From contig NZ_NKYF01000001.1 in the NCBI RefSeq assembly GCF_002262885.1, positions 372,001-436,000 on the forward strand: DNA of 64,000 nucleotides, given 5' to 3'. Origin of the DNA: Pseudonocardia sp. MH-G8 (lineage in GTDB: Bacteria > Actinomycetota > Actinomycetes > Mycobacteriales > Pseudonocardiaceae). Every line of letters starts with the position of its first letter. The stretch's first letter is position 1. The position numbers and the translations under genes are program-made. Below, in pieces: positions 32,604 to 41,807 of this stretch. The notes beneath the pieces are model-generated. The model was not told where the DNA came from. It saw nothing but the letters and a program-made list of their open reading frames with translations, and ran no database searches.

Positions 32604-34859
32604 ATGACGACGACCAGCTCCCCTCCCGTCACCGACGTGGAGCTCGTGATCGGCGGCATGACCTGCGCGTCGTGCGCGAACCGGATCGAACGCAAGCTCA
32701 ACAAGCTCGACGGGGTCACCGCCACCGTCAACTACGCCACGGAGAAGGCCCGGGTGAGCGCGCCCGCAGGTGTGGACCCGGCGGCGCTCGTCTCCCAGGC
32801 CATCTCCGAGGTCGAGGCCGCCGGCTACACGGCCGCGCTGCCGCTGCCCCGGGACGCCGACGCGCCCACCGCGGACGCGCCCGATCCGACGCTCCCGCTG
32901 CGGCAGCGCCTGGTCACCAGTGCCGTGCTCGCGGCACCGGTGGTGGCGCTGGCGATGGTGCCGGCGTGGCAGTTCACCTACTGGCAGTGGATCTCGCTCG
33001 CGCTCGCCGGCCCGATCGTCACGTGGGCGGCGTGGCCGTTCCACAAGGCGGCCTGGACGAACCTGCGCCACGGCGCCGCCACGATGGACACGCTGATCTC
33101 GATCGGCGTGCTCGCCGCGTTCGGCTGGTCGCTCTACGCCCTGCTGTTCGGCACGGCGGGCGTGCCGGGCATGACGCACCCCTTCGAGCTGACGATCTCC
33201 CCGACCGACGGTGCCGGGAACGTCTACCTCGAGGTCGCCGCGGGCGTCACCACGTTCATCCTGGCCGGGCGCTACTTCGAGGCCCGCTCCAAGCGGAGGG
33301 CCGGCGACGCCCTGCGTGCCCTGCTGGAGCTCGGCGCGAAGGACGTCACGGTGTTGCAGCGGGGCACCGAGGTGCGGATCCCGATCGACCAGCTGGCCGT
33401 CGGTGACCGCTTCCTCGTGCGGCCCGGCGAGAAGATCGCCGCGGACGGGGTGGTCGAGGACGGCGCGTCGGCCGTGGACGCCTCGATGCTCACGGGTGAG
33501 TCGGTACCGGTCGAGGTCGGCCCCGGCGACACCGTGGTCGGCGCGTGCGTCAACGCGGGCGGGCGGCTCGTCGTGCGGGCCACCCGCGTCGGCGCGGACA
33601 CCCAGCTCGCCCAGATGGCGAAGCTGGTGGAGGACGCGCAGAGCGGCAAGGCCGCGGCCCAGCGCCTGGCCGACCGGATCTCGGGTGTGTTCGTGCCGAT
33701 CGTGATCGGGCTCGCCGTGGCCACCCTCGGGTTCTGGCTCGGCACCGGCGGCGGTGCCGCGGCGGCGTTCACCGCTGCGGTCGCGGTGCTGATCATCGCC
33801 TGCCCGTGCGCGCTGGGGCTCGCGACGCCGACGGCGCTGCTCGTGGGCACCGGACGCGGAGCGCAGCTCGGCATCCTGGTCAAGGGCCCGGAGGTCCTCG
33901 AGTCCACCCGGCGGGTCGACACGGTGGTGCTGGACAAGACCGGCACCGTCACGACCGGCCGGATGAGCGTGGTCGCCGTGCACACCGCGGACGGCGTCGA
34001 CGAGGACGAGGTGCTACGGCTCGCCGGTGCGCTGGAGAACGCCTCCGAGCACCCGATCGCGGCGGCGGTCGCCCGGGCCGCACGCGAGCGCGTCGGCACG
34101 CTGCCCGCGGTCGAGGAGTTCGCCAACGTCGAGGGCCTCGGCGTGCAGGGCGTCGTCGACGGGCACGCCGTGCTCGCCGGCCGGCCGGCGCTGCTGGAGG
34201 ACTGGAGCCAACCGCTCGGGCCCGAGCTCGCCGCGGCGATGACGGCCGCGCAGGAGCGTGGCCGCACGGCGATCGCGGTGGCCTGGGACGGCGCCGCCCG
34301 CGCCGTGCTGGAGGTGGCCGACACCGTCAAGCCCACGTCGGCGCAGGCCGTCGCGGGTCTGCGCGGCCTCGGGCTCACCCCGGTTCTGCTCACCGGCGAC
34401 AACGCCGCCGTGGCGCACACGGTGGCCGCGGAGGTCGGGATCGACGAGGTGGTGGCGGAGGTGCTGCCCGCCGACAAGGTCGACGTGGTCAAGCGGCTGC
34501 AGGACGAGGGCAAGGTCGTGGCCATGATCGGCGATGGGGTCAACGACGCCGCCGCCCTCGCCCAGGCCGACCTGGGCCTGGCCATGGGCACCGGCACCGA
34601 CGTCGCCATCGAGGCGGGCGACATCGTCCTGGTCCGCGGCGACCTGCGCGCCGCGGTCGACGCGATCCGGCTCGCCCGCCGCACGCTCGCCACGATCAAG
34701 GGCAACCTGTTCTGGGCGTTCGCCTACAACGTGGCCGCCCTACCGCTGGCCGCCGCCGGATTGCTGAACCCGATGCTCGCCGGCGCGGCGATGGCGTTCA
34801 GCTCGGTGTTCGTGGTGGCCAACAGCCTGCGGCTGCGCTCGTTCACCCCGCGCGCCTGA
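32604..34859 (+). CDS. copA: Copper-exporting P1B-type ATPase
   Basis: 751 residues. N-terminal HMA domain with GMTCASC (residues 18-24), eight membrane segments, actuator motif TGES (MLTGESVPV), the ion site CPC in [16 protein letters not shown], phosphorylation site DKTGT, SEHP for nucleotide binding, and the hinge [13 protein letters not shown] 32604 has GGAGAGGAG upstream. It exports Cu(I) across the membrane and receives it from CopZ. Last gene of the CsoR-controlled operon. A 17-bp palindrome begins 43 bases after the stop. Confidence 0.95.
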   Translation: MTTTSSPPVTDVELVIGGMTCASCANRIERKLNKLDGVTATVNYATEKARVSAPAGVDPAALVSQAISEVEAAGYTAALPLPRDADAPTADAPDPTLPLRQRLVTSAVLAAPVVALAMVPAWQFTYWQWISLALAGPIVTWAAWPFHKAAWTNLRHGAATMDTLISIGVLAAFGWSLYALLFGTAGVPGMTHPFELTISPTDGAGNVYLEVAAGVTTFILAGRYFEARSKRRAGDALRALLELGAKDVTVLQRGTEVRIPIDQLAVGDRFLVRPGEKIAADGVVEDGASAVDASMLTGESVPVEVGPGDTVVGACVNAGGRLVVRATRVGADTQLAQMAKLVEDAQSGKAAAQRLADRISGVFVPIVIGLAVATLGFWLGTGGGAAAAFTAAVAVLIIACPCALGLATPTALLVGTGRGAQLGILVKGPEVLESTRRVDTVVLDKTGTVTTGRMSVVAVHTADGVDEDEVLRLAGALENASEHPIAAAVARAARERVGTLPAVEEFANVEGLGVQGVVDGHAVLAGRPALLEDWSQPLGPELAAAMTAAQERGRTAIAVAWDGAARAVLEVADTVKPTSAQAVAGLRGLGLTPVLLTGDNAAVAHTVAAEVGIDEVVAEVLPADKVDVVKRLQDEGKVVAMIGDGVNDAAALAQADLGLAMGTGTDVAIEAGDIVLVRGDLRAAVDAIRLARRTLATIKGNLFWAFAYNVAALPLAAAGLLNPMLAGAAMAFSSVFVVANSLRLRSFTPRA

Positions 34860-35117
34860 CCGGGGATCATGCGCGCACGGCCGAGAAGCACCTCGTGTGC
34901 TGCTGGATCGAACGGGACGGCGAGGTCCCGTTCGATCCAGCGCGCTCCCGGTCTCGACATGGGCGCGCACTTCCACGAGACGCGCGTGCGCGCGTTGCCC
35001 GACGGCCTCTGAGACGATTCCGCCCGAGGGGCGCCGGAGCGGGGCCCGATCGAACCCTGCGGCCCTGCTTCGCGTGTTCCGGGTGACGGCGCCGCCGTCG
35101 GAGGAGGAGCGCACCCG
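34860..35117. other. Intergenic stretch holding palindrome B
   Basis: The 258 bp after copA contain palindrome B and no convincing gene. Short ORFs here have no ribosome site or recognisable content. The end (35095-35110) carries GGAGGAGGAG, a strong ribosome site used by the mini-ORF at 35118. Confidence 0.5.
34902..34941. repeat. Palindromic element B (17-bp perfect arms)
   Basis: GCTGGATCGAACGGGAC at 34902-34918, 6-base loop GGCGAG, exact reverse complement at 34925-34941. Located after copA. It may act as terminator; no U-tract follows. Sequence is unrelated to element A except for the common CGAACGG core. Confidence 0.85.
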
Positions 35118-35168
35118 TTGACCGGACCCGATCTGCGCCGCCGCCGCGCCCCGAGGGCCGAGCGCTGA
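35118..35168 (+). other. Possible TTG-started mini-ORF before the sulfatase-fold gene
   Basis: TTG 35118 has an excellent ribosome site (GGAGGAGGAG, 7 bases away) and opens 16 codons, rich in Arg (LTGPDLRRRRAPRAER). Its TGA overlaps a CTG codon at 35165 in the frame of the next gene, so stop-start coupling is possible. No ATG, GTG or TTG exists in the downstream frame before 35228. Confidence 0.3.
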
Positions 35169-35227
35169 CCCCGGCGCTCGCGCGGTCGCTCGGAGCCCGC
35201 GCGCTCACCGCACTCGCCTTCCTGCTC

Positions 35228-36811
35228 GTGCTCGTCGTGCTCGTCGCGCCGACCGCCCCCGGCGCGCTCACACCGGCCGCGTTCGCGCGCATCCCGGCGG
35301 AGGGGCTCGTGGGCGCGGCCGTCCTGCTCGTCCTGCCGGAGCGGGCCCGGCCGGTGACGGCCGTGCTCGCCGGGGCGTTGCTCGGGCTGCTGGCCGTCCT
35401 GAAGGTCGTCGACGCCGGCTTCGTCGCGGTGCTCGCGCGACCGTTCGACCCGCTGACCGACGCGGGCCTCATCGGCGCCGGCGTGGAGTTCCTGACGAGC
35501 TCGATGGGCCGGACGGGCGCAGTCGCGGCGCTGGTCGCCGCGGCGATCCTGGCCGCCGCCCTGATCGTCCTCACGGCGCTGTCGGTGCGGCGCCTGGTGC
35601 GCCTCGCCGGCAGGCGCCGGCTCCCCACGGCCCGCGCCGTCGCGGCGATCACGCCGATCTGGGTCGTCTGCGCGGTGCTGGGCACGCAGATCGTCCCCGG
35701 CGTGCCGGTGGCCTCGGCGAGCACCGCCGCCCTCGTGCGCGACCACACGGTGCAGGCGCGCGACGGCCTGGCCGACCGGCGGGCGTTCGCGGCGGCCGTG
35801 GCCACCGACCTCCTCCAGGACGTGCCCGCCGATCAGTTGTTGACGGCGCTGCGCGGCAAGGACGTCGTCGTCGCGTTCGTCGAGAGCTACGGGCGCGACG
35901 CCGTCGAGGATCCCGCGTTCGCCCCGCAGATCGGCGCGGTGCTCGCGGAGGGCGACCGGACGCTCGGCGCGGCCGGCTTCGCCTCCCGCAGCGCCTTCCT
36001 CGGCTCGTCGACCGTCGGCGGGGGCAGCTGGCTGGCGCACGCCACGTTCCTGTCCGGGTTGTGGATCGACGACCAGCACCGCCACGACACCCTGATGCGC
36101 AGCGACCGCATGACCCTCACCAGCGCCTTCCGGAGAGCGGGCTGGCGGACCACCGCCGTCATGCCGGGCACCACCGGCGAGTGGCCGGAGGCGTCGTTCT
36201 ACGGCTACGACGCGGTCCACGACCTGTCCCGCCTCGGCTACCGCGGGCCCGACCTCGGGTGGGCCACGGTGCCGGACCAGTACACCCTCGCCGCGTTCGA
36301 ACGTGCCGAGCACGGCCGGACCGACCGCCCCCCGCTGATGGCCGAGATCGCCCTCGTGTCCAGCCACGCGCCGTGGCCGCTCATCCCCCGCCTCGTCGAC
36401 TGGGACGCGGTGGGCGACGGCTCGGTCTTCGCCTCGATGACCACCGGCGAGCCGCGGGACGCGATCTGGGCAAAGGGCCCCGACGAGGTCCGCGCCGCCT
36501 ACCGGCGCTCGCTGGAGTACTCGCTGGCCAGCCTCGTCTCCTGGGTGCGGACCTACGGCGACGACGACCTCGTGCTCATCCTGCTCGGCGACCACCAGCC
36601 CCTCCCCTCGCTCACCGGCGAGGGCGCGAGCCGGGACGTCCCGATCTCGATCGTGGCCCGGGACCCGGCCGTGCTGGCCCGCATCGAGCGCTGGGGCTGG
36701 CAGGACGGCCTGCGGCCCGGGCCAGAGGCGCCAGTGTGGCCGATGGACGCCTTCCGCGACCGGTTCCTCCGGACGTTCACCGGCACCGCGGGGTCCGGCC
36801 CGGCCCGCTGA
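35228..36811 (+). CDS. Membrane-anchored sulfatase/phosphoethanolamine-transferase-fold protein
   Basis: 527 residues from GTG 35228. Four or five hydrophobic segments in the first 190 residues, then an extracellular alkaline-phosphatase-superfamily domain. Visible: VVVAFVESYGRDAV (metal/nucleophile-loop region), SSTVGGGSWLAHATFLSGL (nucleophile Thr or Ser region), and LLGDHQPLPSL (DH metal pair). GTG 35228 cuts the first membrane helix, whose start (ALTALAFLLVLV) lies upstream, so the true start is probably near CTG 35165. May modify or build surface polymers, as LTA synthase or EptA-like enzymes do; substrate is unknown. Confidence 0.75.
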   Translation: MLVVLVAPTAPGALTPAAFARIPAEGLVGAAVLLVLPERARPVTAVLAGALLGLLAVLKVVDAGFVAVLARPFDPLTDAGLIGAGVEFLTSSMGRTGAVAALVAAAILAAALIVLTALSVRRLVRLAGRRRLPTARAVAAITPIWVVCAVLGTQIVPGVPVASASTAALVRDHTVQARDGLADRRAFAAAVATDLLQDVPADQLLTALRGKDVVVAFVESYGRDAVEDPAFAPQIGAVLAEGDRTLGAAGFASRSAFLGSSTVGGGSWLAHATFLSGLWIDDQHRHDTLMRSDRMTLTSAFRRAGWRTTAVMPGTTGEWPEASFYGYDAVHDLSRLGYRGPDLGWATVPDQYTLAAFERAEHGRTDRPPLMAEIALVSSHAPWPLIPRLVDWDAVGDGSVFASMTTGEPRDAIWAKGPDEVRAAYRRSLEYSLASLVSWVRTYGDDDLVLILLGDHQPLPSLTGEGASRDVPISIVARDPAVLARIERWGWQDGLRPGPEAPVWPMDAFRDRFLRTFTGTAGSGPAR

Positions 36812-37214
36812 CGCTACTTCTGCTTGCCATCACGGGTGAACGGAACACCAGCGCTCGTCGATCTTGTCTGGAGAACCCTGGAGTTCCGTTCACCCGCGGA
36901 GACCGGCGACATCGCCGGAGCAGTGATCGGCCGGAGACGGGCGGGGCGGCATGAACTGCGCGCCGCGGCCACCGACGACGCCACGTGAGTCGACGGCACG
37001 CCGAAGGACGCGCCTGCCCCTACGCCCGGCGGAGTAGCCGCCGCCCGGGAAGGGCCGCCCTGAGGGGGACGCGGGCCGGCCCCTGCGGTGCCAGCATCCC
37101 TTCCGCGGCGCCCGGCCAGGAGGGCGGGCGGCCGCGTTCCCGCCGGATCACCCACAGGTCCGGCCCGCAACGGTCGTCGTCGGCGTGCTGCCGCGGGGAC
37201 GTCGAGGAGGAACG
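36812..37214. other. 403-bp gap with palindrome C
   Basis: Holds palindrome C (36833-36896) and otherwise no recognised gene. Stop codons break the plausible frames and no conserved protein fragment is seen. The last 20 bases contain the ribosome site of the next gene (GAGGAGG). Confidence 0.5.
36833..36896. repeat. Palindromic element C (14-bp arms, long loop)
   Basis: CGGGTGAACGGAAC at 36833-36846 and its exact inverse at 36883-36896, separated by 36 bases. Within the loop CCAG and CTGG could extend the pairing. It follows the sulfatase-fold gene by 21 bp. The region is less GC-rich than its surroundings. Confidence 0.75.
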
Positions 37215-37844
37215 ATGGGAAAGCTCGTGGTCGGCACGTTCATGACGCTCGACGGCGTGGTGCAGGCACCCGGCGGGCCCGACGAGGACCAGGAGGGCGG
37301 GTTCGCGCACGGGGGCTGGACCGTCCCCCTGTTCGACGACGAGCTCGGGCAGCGCATGACCGAGCTGACCGGACGCTCGGATGCGCTGCTGCTGGGGCGC
37401 AGGACCTACGAGATCTTCGCGGCGAGCTGGCCGCTGGTCGGCGACGAGGAGCCGATCGCCGCGAAGCTCAACACCATGCCCAAGTACGTCGCCTCCCACA
37501 CCTTGCAGACCGCCGAGTGGGCGCACACCACCCTCCTCTCCGGTGACGTCGCGAAGGAGGTGGCCGCGCTCAAGGAGGAGCTGGACGGCGAGATCCACGT
37601 CTCGGGCAGCGGCGACCTCGTCCAGACGCTGCTTCGCCACGATCTGGTGGACGAGTTCGTGCTGCTGGTGTTCCCGGTGGTGGGGCGGACCGGCAAGCGA
37701 CTGTTCGGCGAGGGCACGCTGCCGCGCACGATGGAGCTGGTGGAGACCACCGGCACGGGCTCAGGGGTCGTGATCAGCACCTACCGGCGGCGCGGGCCGT
37801 TGGAGGTCGGCGCCATGGGCCCCGAGCACGACGGCGACCGATAG
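37215..37844 (+). CDS. RibD C-terminal domain (dihydrofolate-reductase-like) protein
   Basis: 209 residues, usual for the DUF/DHFR-like reductase family. Marks: GTFMTLDGVVQAPGG at the start, LLLGRRTYEIFAASWP, KYVASHTL, and IHVSGSGDLVQTLLRHDLVDEFVLLVFPVVGRTGKRLFGEG. The family binds NADPH but most members have no known substrate. ATG 37215 has GAGGAGG 4 bases upstream. The last 64 bp overlap the convergent YihY gene. A similar gene is at 58929 and a broken one at 40836. Confidence 0.9.
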   Translation: MGKLVVGTFMTLDGVVQAPGGPDEDQEGGFAHGGWTVPLFDDELGQRMTELTGRSDALLLGRRTYEIFAASWPLVGDEEPIAAKLNTMPKYVASHTLQTAEWAHTTLLSGDVAKEVAALKEELDGEIHVSGSGDLVQTLLRHDLVDEFVLLVFPVVGRTGKRLFGEGTLPRTMELVETTGTGSGVVISTYRRRGPLEVGAMGPEHDGDR

Positions 37845-38755
37845 GCCGCAGCGTCCGCCTCCCGGGGCGGGAGCTGCACCGGCCGGCCCCGCCGACGCAG
37901 CGGGGCCGGCCATTCCGCCTGGACGGCGGCGTTGAGGTGCGCGCCGAGGATCACGGCGAGGGCGATGACGTACATGCCGAGCAGGAACGCGATGGGCGCG
38001 GCGAGGGCGCCGTAGGTGTATCCGGTGCTGGTGATCCAGTCGAGGTACCAGCGCAGGCCGGTGACGCCGACCAGGAACACGACGGCGGCCAGCAGCGCGC
38101 CGGGCAACCCGCGCCACCACGGCATCTTGAACGGCAGCGCGATCCGGTACAGCGTCGTGAGCGCCAGCACCAGCACGATGCCGACCACCGGGTAGTACAC
38201 GACCGCGAGGACGGCGCGCGCCGCCGACTCGAGGTCGTCGGGCAACAGCGGCAGCACGCGGTCGGGGCCCAGCGCCGCGATGGGCAGCAGGACGATCCCG
38301 ATGGCCAGCCCCACGAGGTAGAGCAGGATCGCGAGCGTGCGCTGCCAGGCCCAGCCGCGCACGGGGTACTGGTCGTGGGCCCGGGTGATCGAGTCGACGT
38401 AGGACGCCATCGCCGACGAGCCCGACCAGAAGCTGAGGACGAAGCCGACCGAGACGACCTCGCCGCGCGCCGTCGTCAGCACCTGCGCGACCGTCGGGAC
38501 GAGGATCTCGTCCACGGCGTTGCGGCTGAACAGGCCACCGGTGACGTTGATGATCCACTGCTGGACGGCGACGACCGTGTCGGGGCCGAACCAGTCCCCC
38601 ACGTAGCCGAGCACGCCGAACAACCCGAGCAGGAGCGGCGGGAGCGACAGCGTCTGCCAGAACGTCGTGGCCGCGGCCTCGTTCATGACGTCGTCGTCCC
38701 ACGCCGTGCGGAGCAGGCGGCGCAGGACCCGTCCCGCCGCCCCGCCCGGGGCCAC
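37781..38755 (-). CDS. YihY/BrkB family membrane protein
   Basis: 324 residues, six hydrophobic segments. YihY-type layout: helical start with AAATTFWQTLSLPPLLLGLFGVLGYV, then FVLSFWSGSSAMASYVDSITRAHDQY (family motif LSLWSASRGVRALIRALN), RTLAILLYLVGLAIG, and GLRWYLDWITSTGYTYGALAAPIAFLLGMYVIALAVILGAHLNA. Once misnamed ribonuclease BN; true role unknown. The start is GTG 38755; TTG 38761 overlapping the upstream stop is an alternative. It follows the stomatin-like gene directly. Confidence 0.85.
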   Translation of the reverse strand: MAPGGAAGRVLRRLLRTAWDDDVMNEAAATTFWQTLSLPPLLLGLFGVLGYVGDWFGPDTVVAVQQWIINVTGGLFSRNAVDEILVPTVAQVLTTARGEVVSVGFVLSFWSGSSAMASYVDSITRAHDQYPVRGWAWQRTLAILLYLVGLAIGIVLLPIAALGPDRVLPLLPDDLESAARAVLAVVYYPVVGIVLVLALTTLYRIALPFKMPWWRGLPGALLAAVVFLVGVTGLRWYLDWITSTGYTYGALAAPIAFLLGMYVIALAVILGAHLNAAVQAEWPAPLRRRGRPVQLPPREADAAAYRSPSCSGPMAPTSNGPRRR

Positions 38756-38757
38756 GC

Positions 38758-39810
38758 TCAATCGCCGGTCTGCACGGCTCGTGGCGGGCCGCCGTTGGCG
38801 TGCGGCGCGATGCCGTCGGGCACGGCCGCGTCGGCGACCGCCTCGGCGGCGGCCTGCTCGGCCTGTGCGGCGTCGGCGGCGGCGCGGGCCGCGAGCTCGT
38901 CGGACGCGCGCCGGTCGCCGGTGGCGGGCGAGGGCGGCACGGCCTCGCTGAACGCGCGCGACACACCCTGCAGCGCGGAGGTGACCTCGCTCGGGATCAC
39001 CCAGAACGTGTTGCCCTCGCCCTGCGCCAGCTGGGGCAGGACCTGCAGGTACTGGTAGGCCAGCAGCTTGGGGTCCGGGTCGTTGCGGTGCACGGCCTGG
39101 AACACCTGGTCGATGGCCCGCGACTGACCCTCGGCCTGCAGGATCGCGGCCGCACGATCCCCTTCGGCACGCAGGATCGCACCCTGCTTGTCGCCCTGCG
39201 CGGTGAGGATCTGGGACTGCCGCTGTCCCTCGGCCGACAGGATGGCCGCGCGCTTGTCCCGTTCGGCCCGCATCTGCTTCTCCATCGCGTCCTTGATGGT
39301 CTTCGGCGGGTCGATCGCCTTGATCTCCACCCGGTTGACCCGCAGGCCCCACTTGCCGGTGGCGTCGTCCAGCACCCCGCGCAGCAGGCTGTTGATCGTG
39401 TCGCGCGAGGTGAGCGTGCTCTCCAGGTCCATGGAGCCCACCACGTTACGCAAGGTCGTGACGGTGAGCTGCTCGACACCCTGCAGGTAGCTGGCGATCT
39501 CGTAGGCGGCCGCGCGCGGGTCGGTGACCTGGAAGTAGAGCACGGTGTCGATCTCGACGACGAGGTTGTCCTCGGTGATGACCGGCTGCGGGCGGAAGGA
39601 CACCACCTGCTCCCGCAGGTCGATCACCGGGTAGACGCGGTCGATGTAGGGGATCACGAAGTTCAGGCCGGGCGCCAAGGTGCGCTGGTAGCGGCCCAGC
39701 CGTTCGACGTTGCGTGCCCGCGCCTGCGGCACGATCCGCACCGCGCGCACCACCGTGATGACGGCGAACAGCGCGACGAGCACTCCGATTGCGAGCAGTG
39801 CCAGGTCCAT
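38758..39810 (-). CDS. SPFH/stomatin-like (paraslipin) membrane protein
   Basis: 350 residues. One N-terminal membrane segment, then an SPFH/Band 7 domain: RNVERLGRYQRTLAPGLNFVIPYIDRVYPVIDLREQVVSF, PQPVITEDNLVVEIDTVLYFQV and GVEQLTVTTLRNVVGSMDLESTLTSRDTIN. A coiled-coil segment follows (ERDKRAAILSAEGQRQSQILTAQGDKQGAILRAEGDRAAAILQAEG). Members form oligomeric membrane domains and partner with NfeD proteins. ATG 39810 is 3 bp from the NfeD-like stop, so the two are one operon. Confidence 0.93.
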   Translation of the reverse strand: MDLALLAIGVLVALFAVITVVRAVRIVPQARARNVERLGRYQRTLAPGLNFVIPYIDRVYPVIDLREQVVSFRPQPVITEDNLVVEIDTVLYFQVTDPRAAAYEIASYLQGVEQLTVTTLRNVVGSMDLESTLTSRDTINSLLRGVLDDATGKWGLRVNRVEIKAIDPPKTIKDAMEKQMRAERDKRAAILSAEGQRQSQILTAQGDKQGAILRAEGDRAAAILQAEGQSRAIDQVFQAVHRNDPDPKLLAYQYLQVLPQLAQGEGNTFWVIPSEVTSALQGVSRAFSEAVPPSPATGDRRASDELAARAAADAAQAEQAAAEAVADAAVPDGIAPHANGGPPRAVQTGD

Positions 39811-39812
39811 GG

Positions 39813-40244
39813 TCACTCCCTCGGGTGGACGACGGCGGTGGCGCCGTCGATCAGCAGGACGTCCACCGTGGCCCCGGCCGGGATGACCAGGTCCTCGTCC
39901 GACGCCCGCGCGGTCCATTCCTCGCCGCCGATGCGCACCCGCCCGTCCCGCCCCGTGACCTCGGCCAGGACGTAGCCGGGCTTGCCGACGAGCGCATCGA
40001 TCCCGAAGGGCAGTGACCGCGCGGTGGCGAGGTGGCGCTGCGCCACGGGCCGCAGGAGCACCACGCCGGCCGCGGACGCGCCGGCGAACACGACGAACTG
40101 CAGCGGTAGCGGCAGCCCGAACGCGGCGGCAACGCCCGTGATGAGGGCGGCCCCGCCGAGCAGACCCACGGCCGCGGTGAGGGTGAAGACCTCGACGACG
40201 ACCAGCAGCACGGCCGCGATCACCCAGATGACCCAGATGTCCAT
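39813..40244 (-). CDS. NfeD-like membrane protein
   Basis: 143 residues. Three to four hydrophobic segments in the first 75 residues, then a small OB-fold domain: ALVGKPGYVLAEVTGRDGRVRIGGEEWTARASDEDLVIPAGATVDVLLIDGATAVVHPRE, which is the NfeD C-terminal pattern. Works with the adjoining stomatin-like protein in membrane-domain maintenance. ATG start with GGAGGTCCGG upstream. Confidence 0.92.
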   Translation of the reverse strand: MDIWVIWVIAAVLLVVVEVFTLTAAVGLLGGAALITGVAAAFGLPLPLQFVVFAGASAAGVVLLRPVAQRHLATARSLPFGIDALVGKPGYVLAEVTGRDGRVRIGGEEWTARASDEDLVIPAGATVDVLLIDGATAVVHPRE

Positions 40245-40337
40245 GGCTACCGGACCTCCCGCCCGCGTCGCCGGGGGCTAGGACTCCAGTATGCGCGGCG
40301 GGAGCGGGAAGAAGAAGGACTCGGCGAACATCTCGCA

Positions 40338-40754
40338 CTACCGGTCGGGGGCCAGCTCGAAGTGCACGGTCCGGCCGGTCCTCCGGCGCCCGACGCGGTG
40401 CAGGAGCGGCACCAGCACGCCGTGCAGGAGCGGGTGCTTGCGGCGCAGGAGCTGCGCGGCCCGGCGGCTCCCGGCTGCGTCGAGCACCCGGGCGGTGCCG
40501 GCCAGGGCCGGCCCGGTGGCCTCGCCCCGCACCGTCGAGGGCGCCACCTCCACCCGGGGGTCGCGGCGCACCCGCCGGGTCTTGCCGGCCTTCTCGAAGC
40601 TGCGGAACACCGCCCGGTCGCCGTCGACGGCGATGCTCACGGCCGTCGGAACCGGACGGCCGTCGCGCCGGAAGGTGGTGAGCACGACCGTCTTCTGATG
40701 CACGAACGGGCGGAGCGCGGCGGGCACCGCGCGGCCATCCGGGGAGGTGGACAT
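40338..40754 (-). CDS. PPOX-class F420/FMN-binding oxidoreductase
   Basis: 138 residues, split-barrel fold of pyridoxamine-phosphate-oxidase type. Marks: FVHQKTVVLTTFRRDGRPVPTAVSIAVDGDRAVFRSFEKAGKTRRVRRDPRVEVAPSTVRGEATGPALAGTARVLD, close to the actinobacterial TIGR03666-like group that uses F420. The cofactor is inferred from family only. ATG 40754 follows AAGGAGG. Gene stands alone. Confidence 0.9.
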   Translation of the reverse strand: MSTSPDGRAVPAALRPFVHQKTVVLTTFRRDGRPVPTAVSIAVDGDRAVFRSFEKAGKTRRVRRDPRVEVAPSTVRGEATGPALAGTARVLDAAGSRRAAQLLRRKHPLLHGVLVPLLHRVGRRRTGRTVHFELAPDR

Positions 40755-40835
40755 GACGGGCCTCCTTGTTGTCCCACGCTCGAGACGGAGTGCCGGCGGC
40801 GTCTGTGACACCTCTGACGGATTCGACGGCGGGGA

Positions 40836-41065
40836 TCAGCCCGGCGCGGCCACCCGGTGGCGCAGCCACACCAGGCCGTGCTCGAGTGTCTCGTTCGCGA
40901 CGAGCTCGAGAACACCGGGGGCGATCTCCGCCTCGCCGTGCCAGACCCGGTCGCCCGCCACCCGGCGAGGACGGGGTGAACCAGGAGACTCAACTCGTCG
41001 AGCAGGCCGGCCGCGAGCAGGATCGCCACGTGGACGACCACGTGCGGCCGCCCTGCCGGAGTCAT
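40836..41065 (-). pseudogene. Remnant of a RibD C-terminal-domain reductase gene
   Basis: Minus strand: one frame gives VVVHVAILLAAGLLDELSLLVHPVLAG, matching the end of RibD-like reductases, then the frame shifts and continues in another as RVAGDRVWHGEAEIAPGVLELVANETLEHGLVWLRHRVA and a stop. Together they form the last third of a family member with a frameshift near 40960. The 5' two thirds are missing. No ribosome site supports expression. Confidence 0.7.
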
Positions 41066-41139
41066 GGGGCGGACGCTGGACCGGGCCGCCGACAGGGGGG
41101 AGCTTCCGCTGCGCCGGGGCGGTGCGGCACGCTCTGCCG

Positions 41140-41802
41140 GTGCGTGTGCTGGTGGTCGAGGACGACGACGGGGTGGCCGGGGCTGTGGTCGACGCGCTCG
41201 GCACGCAGGGGCACGACGTCCGGCGGGTGGCGCGGGCCGTGGAGGTCTGGGCCCACGTCCGCGACGCCGACCTCGTGCTGCTCGACCTCGGCCTGCCCGA
41301 CGCCGACGGGATGGACGTGCTGCGCAGGCTGCGCAGGATCGCCACCACCCCGGTGCTGGTCCTCACCGCACGCGACGGCGAGCGCGACGTCGTGCGCGGC
41401 CTGCGCCTCGGGGCCGACGACTACCTGGTGAAACCGGTCCGGCTGCGCGAGCTCCTGGCCCGGGTGGACGCCGTCGTGCGGCGCACCGGTGCCGCCGCCG
41501 GGGGCGCGCCGGCGGGCCTCGTCGAGATCGAGGACGTGTGCGTCGACCTCGCCGCGCGCCGCGCCACCGTCGCCGGCCAGGAGATCGCCCTGACCGCCAA
41601 GGAGTTCGAGATCCTCGCCGCGCTCGCCCGCCGGCCGGGCGCCGCGGTGAGCCGTCAGCAGTTGCTCGACGAGGTGTGGGGCGACGCCTACCTCGCCGTG
41701 TCGCGCTCGCTCGACGTGCACCTCGCCTCGCTGCGCCAAAAGCTCGGCAGGCCCGGGCTGCTCGCGACGATCCGCGGGTTCGGCTACCGGTTGGGCCGCT
41801 GA
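41140..41802 (+). CDS. OmpR-type response regulator (TctD-like)
   Basis: 220 residues. Receiver domain: VRVLVVEDDD at the start, phospho-acceptor Asp at residue 49 (LVLLDLGLPDADG), and LVKPVRLRELLARVDAVVRR with the conserved Lys. C-terminal winged helix: EIALTAKEFEILAALARRPGAAVSRQQLLDEVWGDAYLAVSRSLDVHLASLRQKLG. Start GTG 41140, without a clear ribosome site. Five bp before the histidine kinase gene. Likely controls the binding protein gene or the downstream transporter. Confidence 0.93.
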   Translation: MRVLVVEDDDGVAGAVVDALGTQGHDVRRVARAVEVWAHVRDADLVLLDLGLPDADGMDVLRRLRRIATTPVLVLTARDGERDVVRGLRLGADDYLVKPVRLRELLARVDAVVRRTGAAAGGAPAGLVEIEDVCVDLAARRATVAGQEIALTAKEFEILAALARRPGAAVSRQQLLDEVWGDAYLAVSRSLDVHLASLRQKLGRPGLLATIRGFGYRLGR

Positions 41803-41807
41803 TCGGC

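Noticed and set aside
36955-37170. Overlapping open frames in the gap before the RibD-like gene
   Set aside because: Low-complexity Ala/Arg/Pro translations, no start signals and no similarity to known families.
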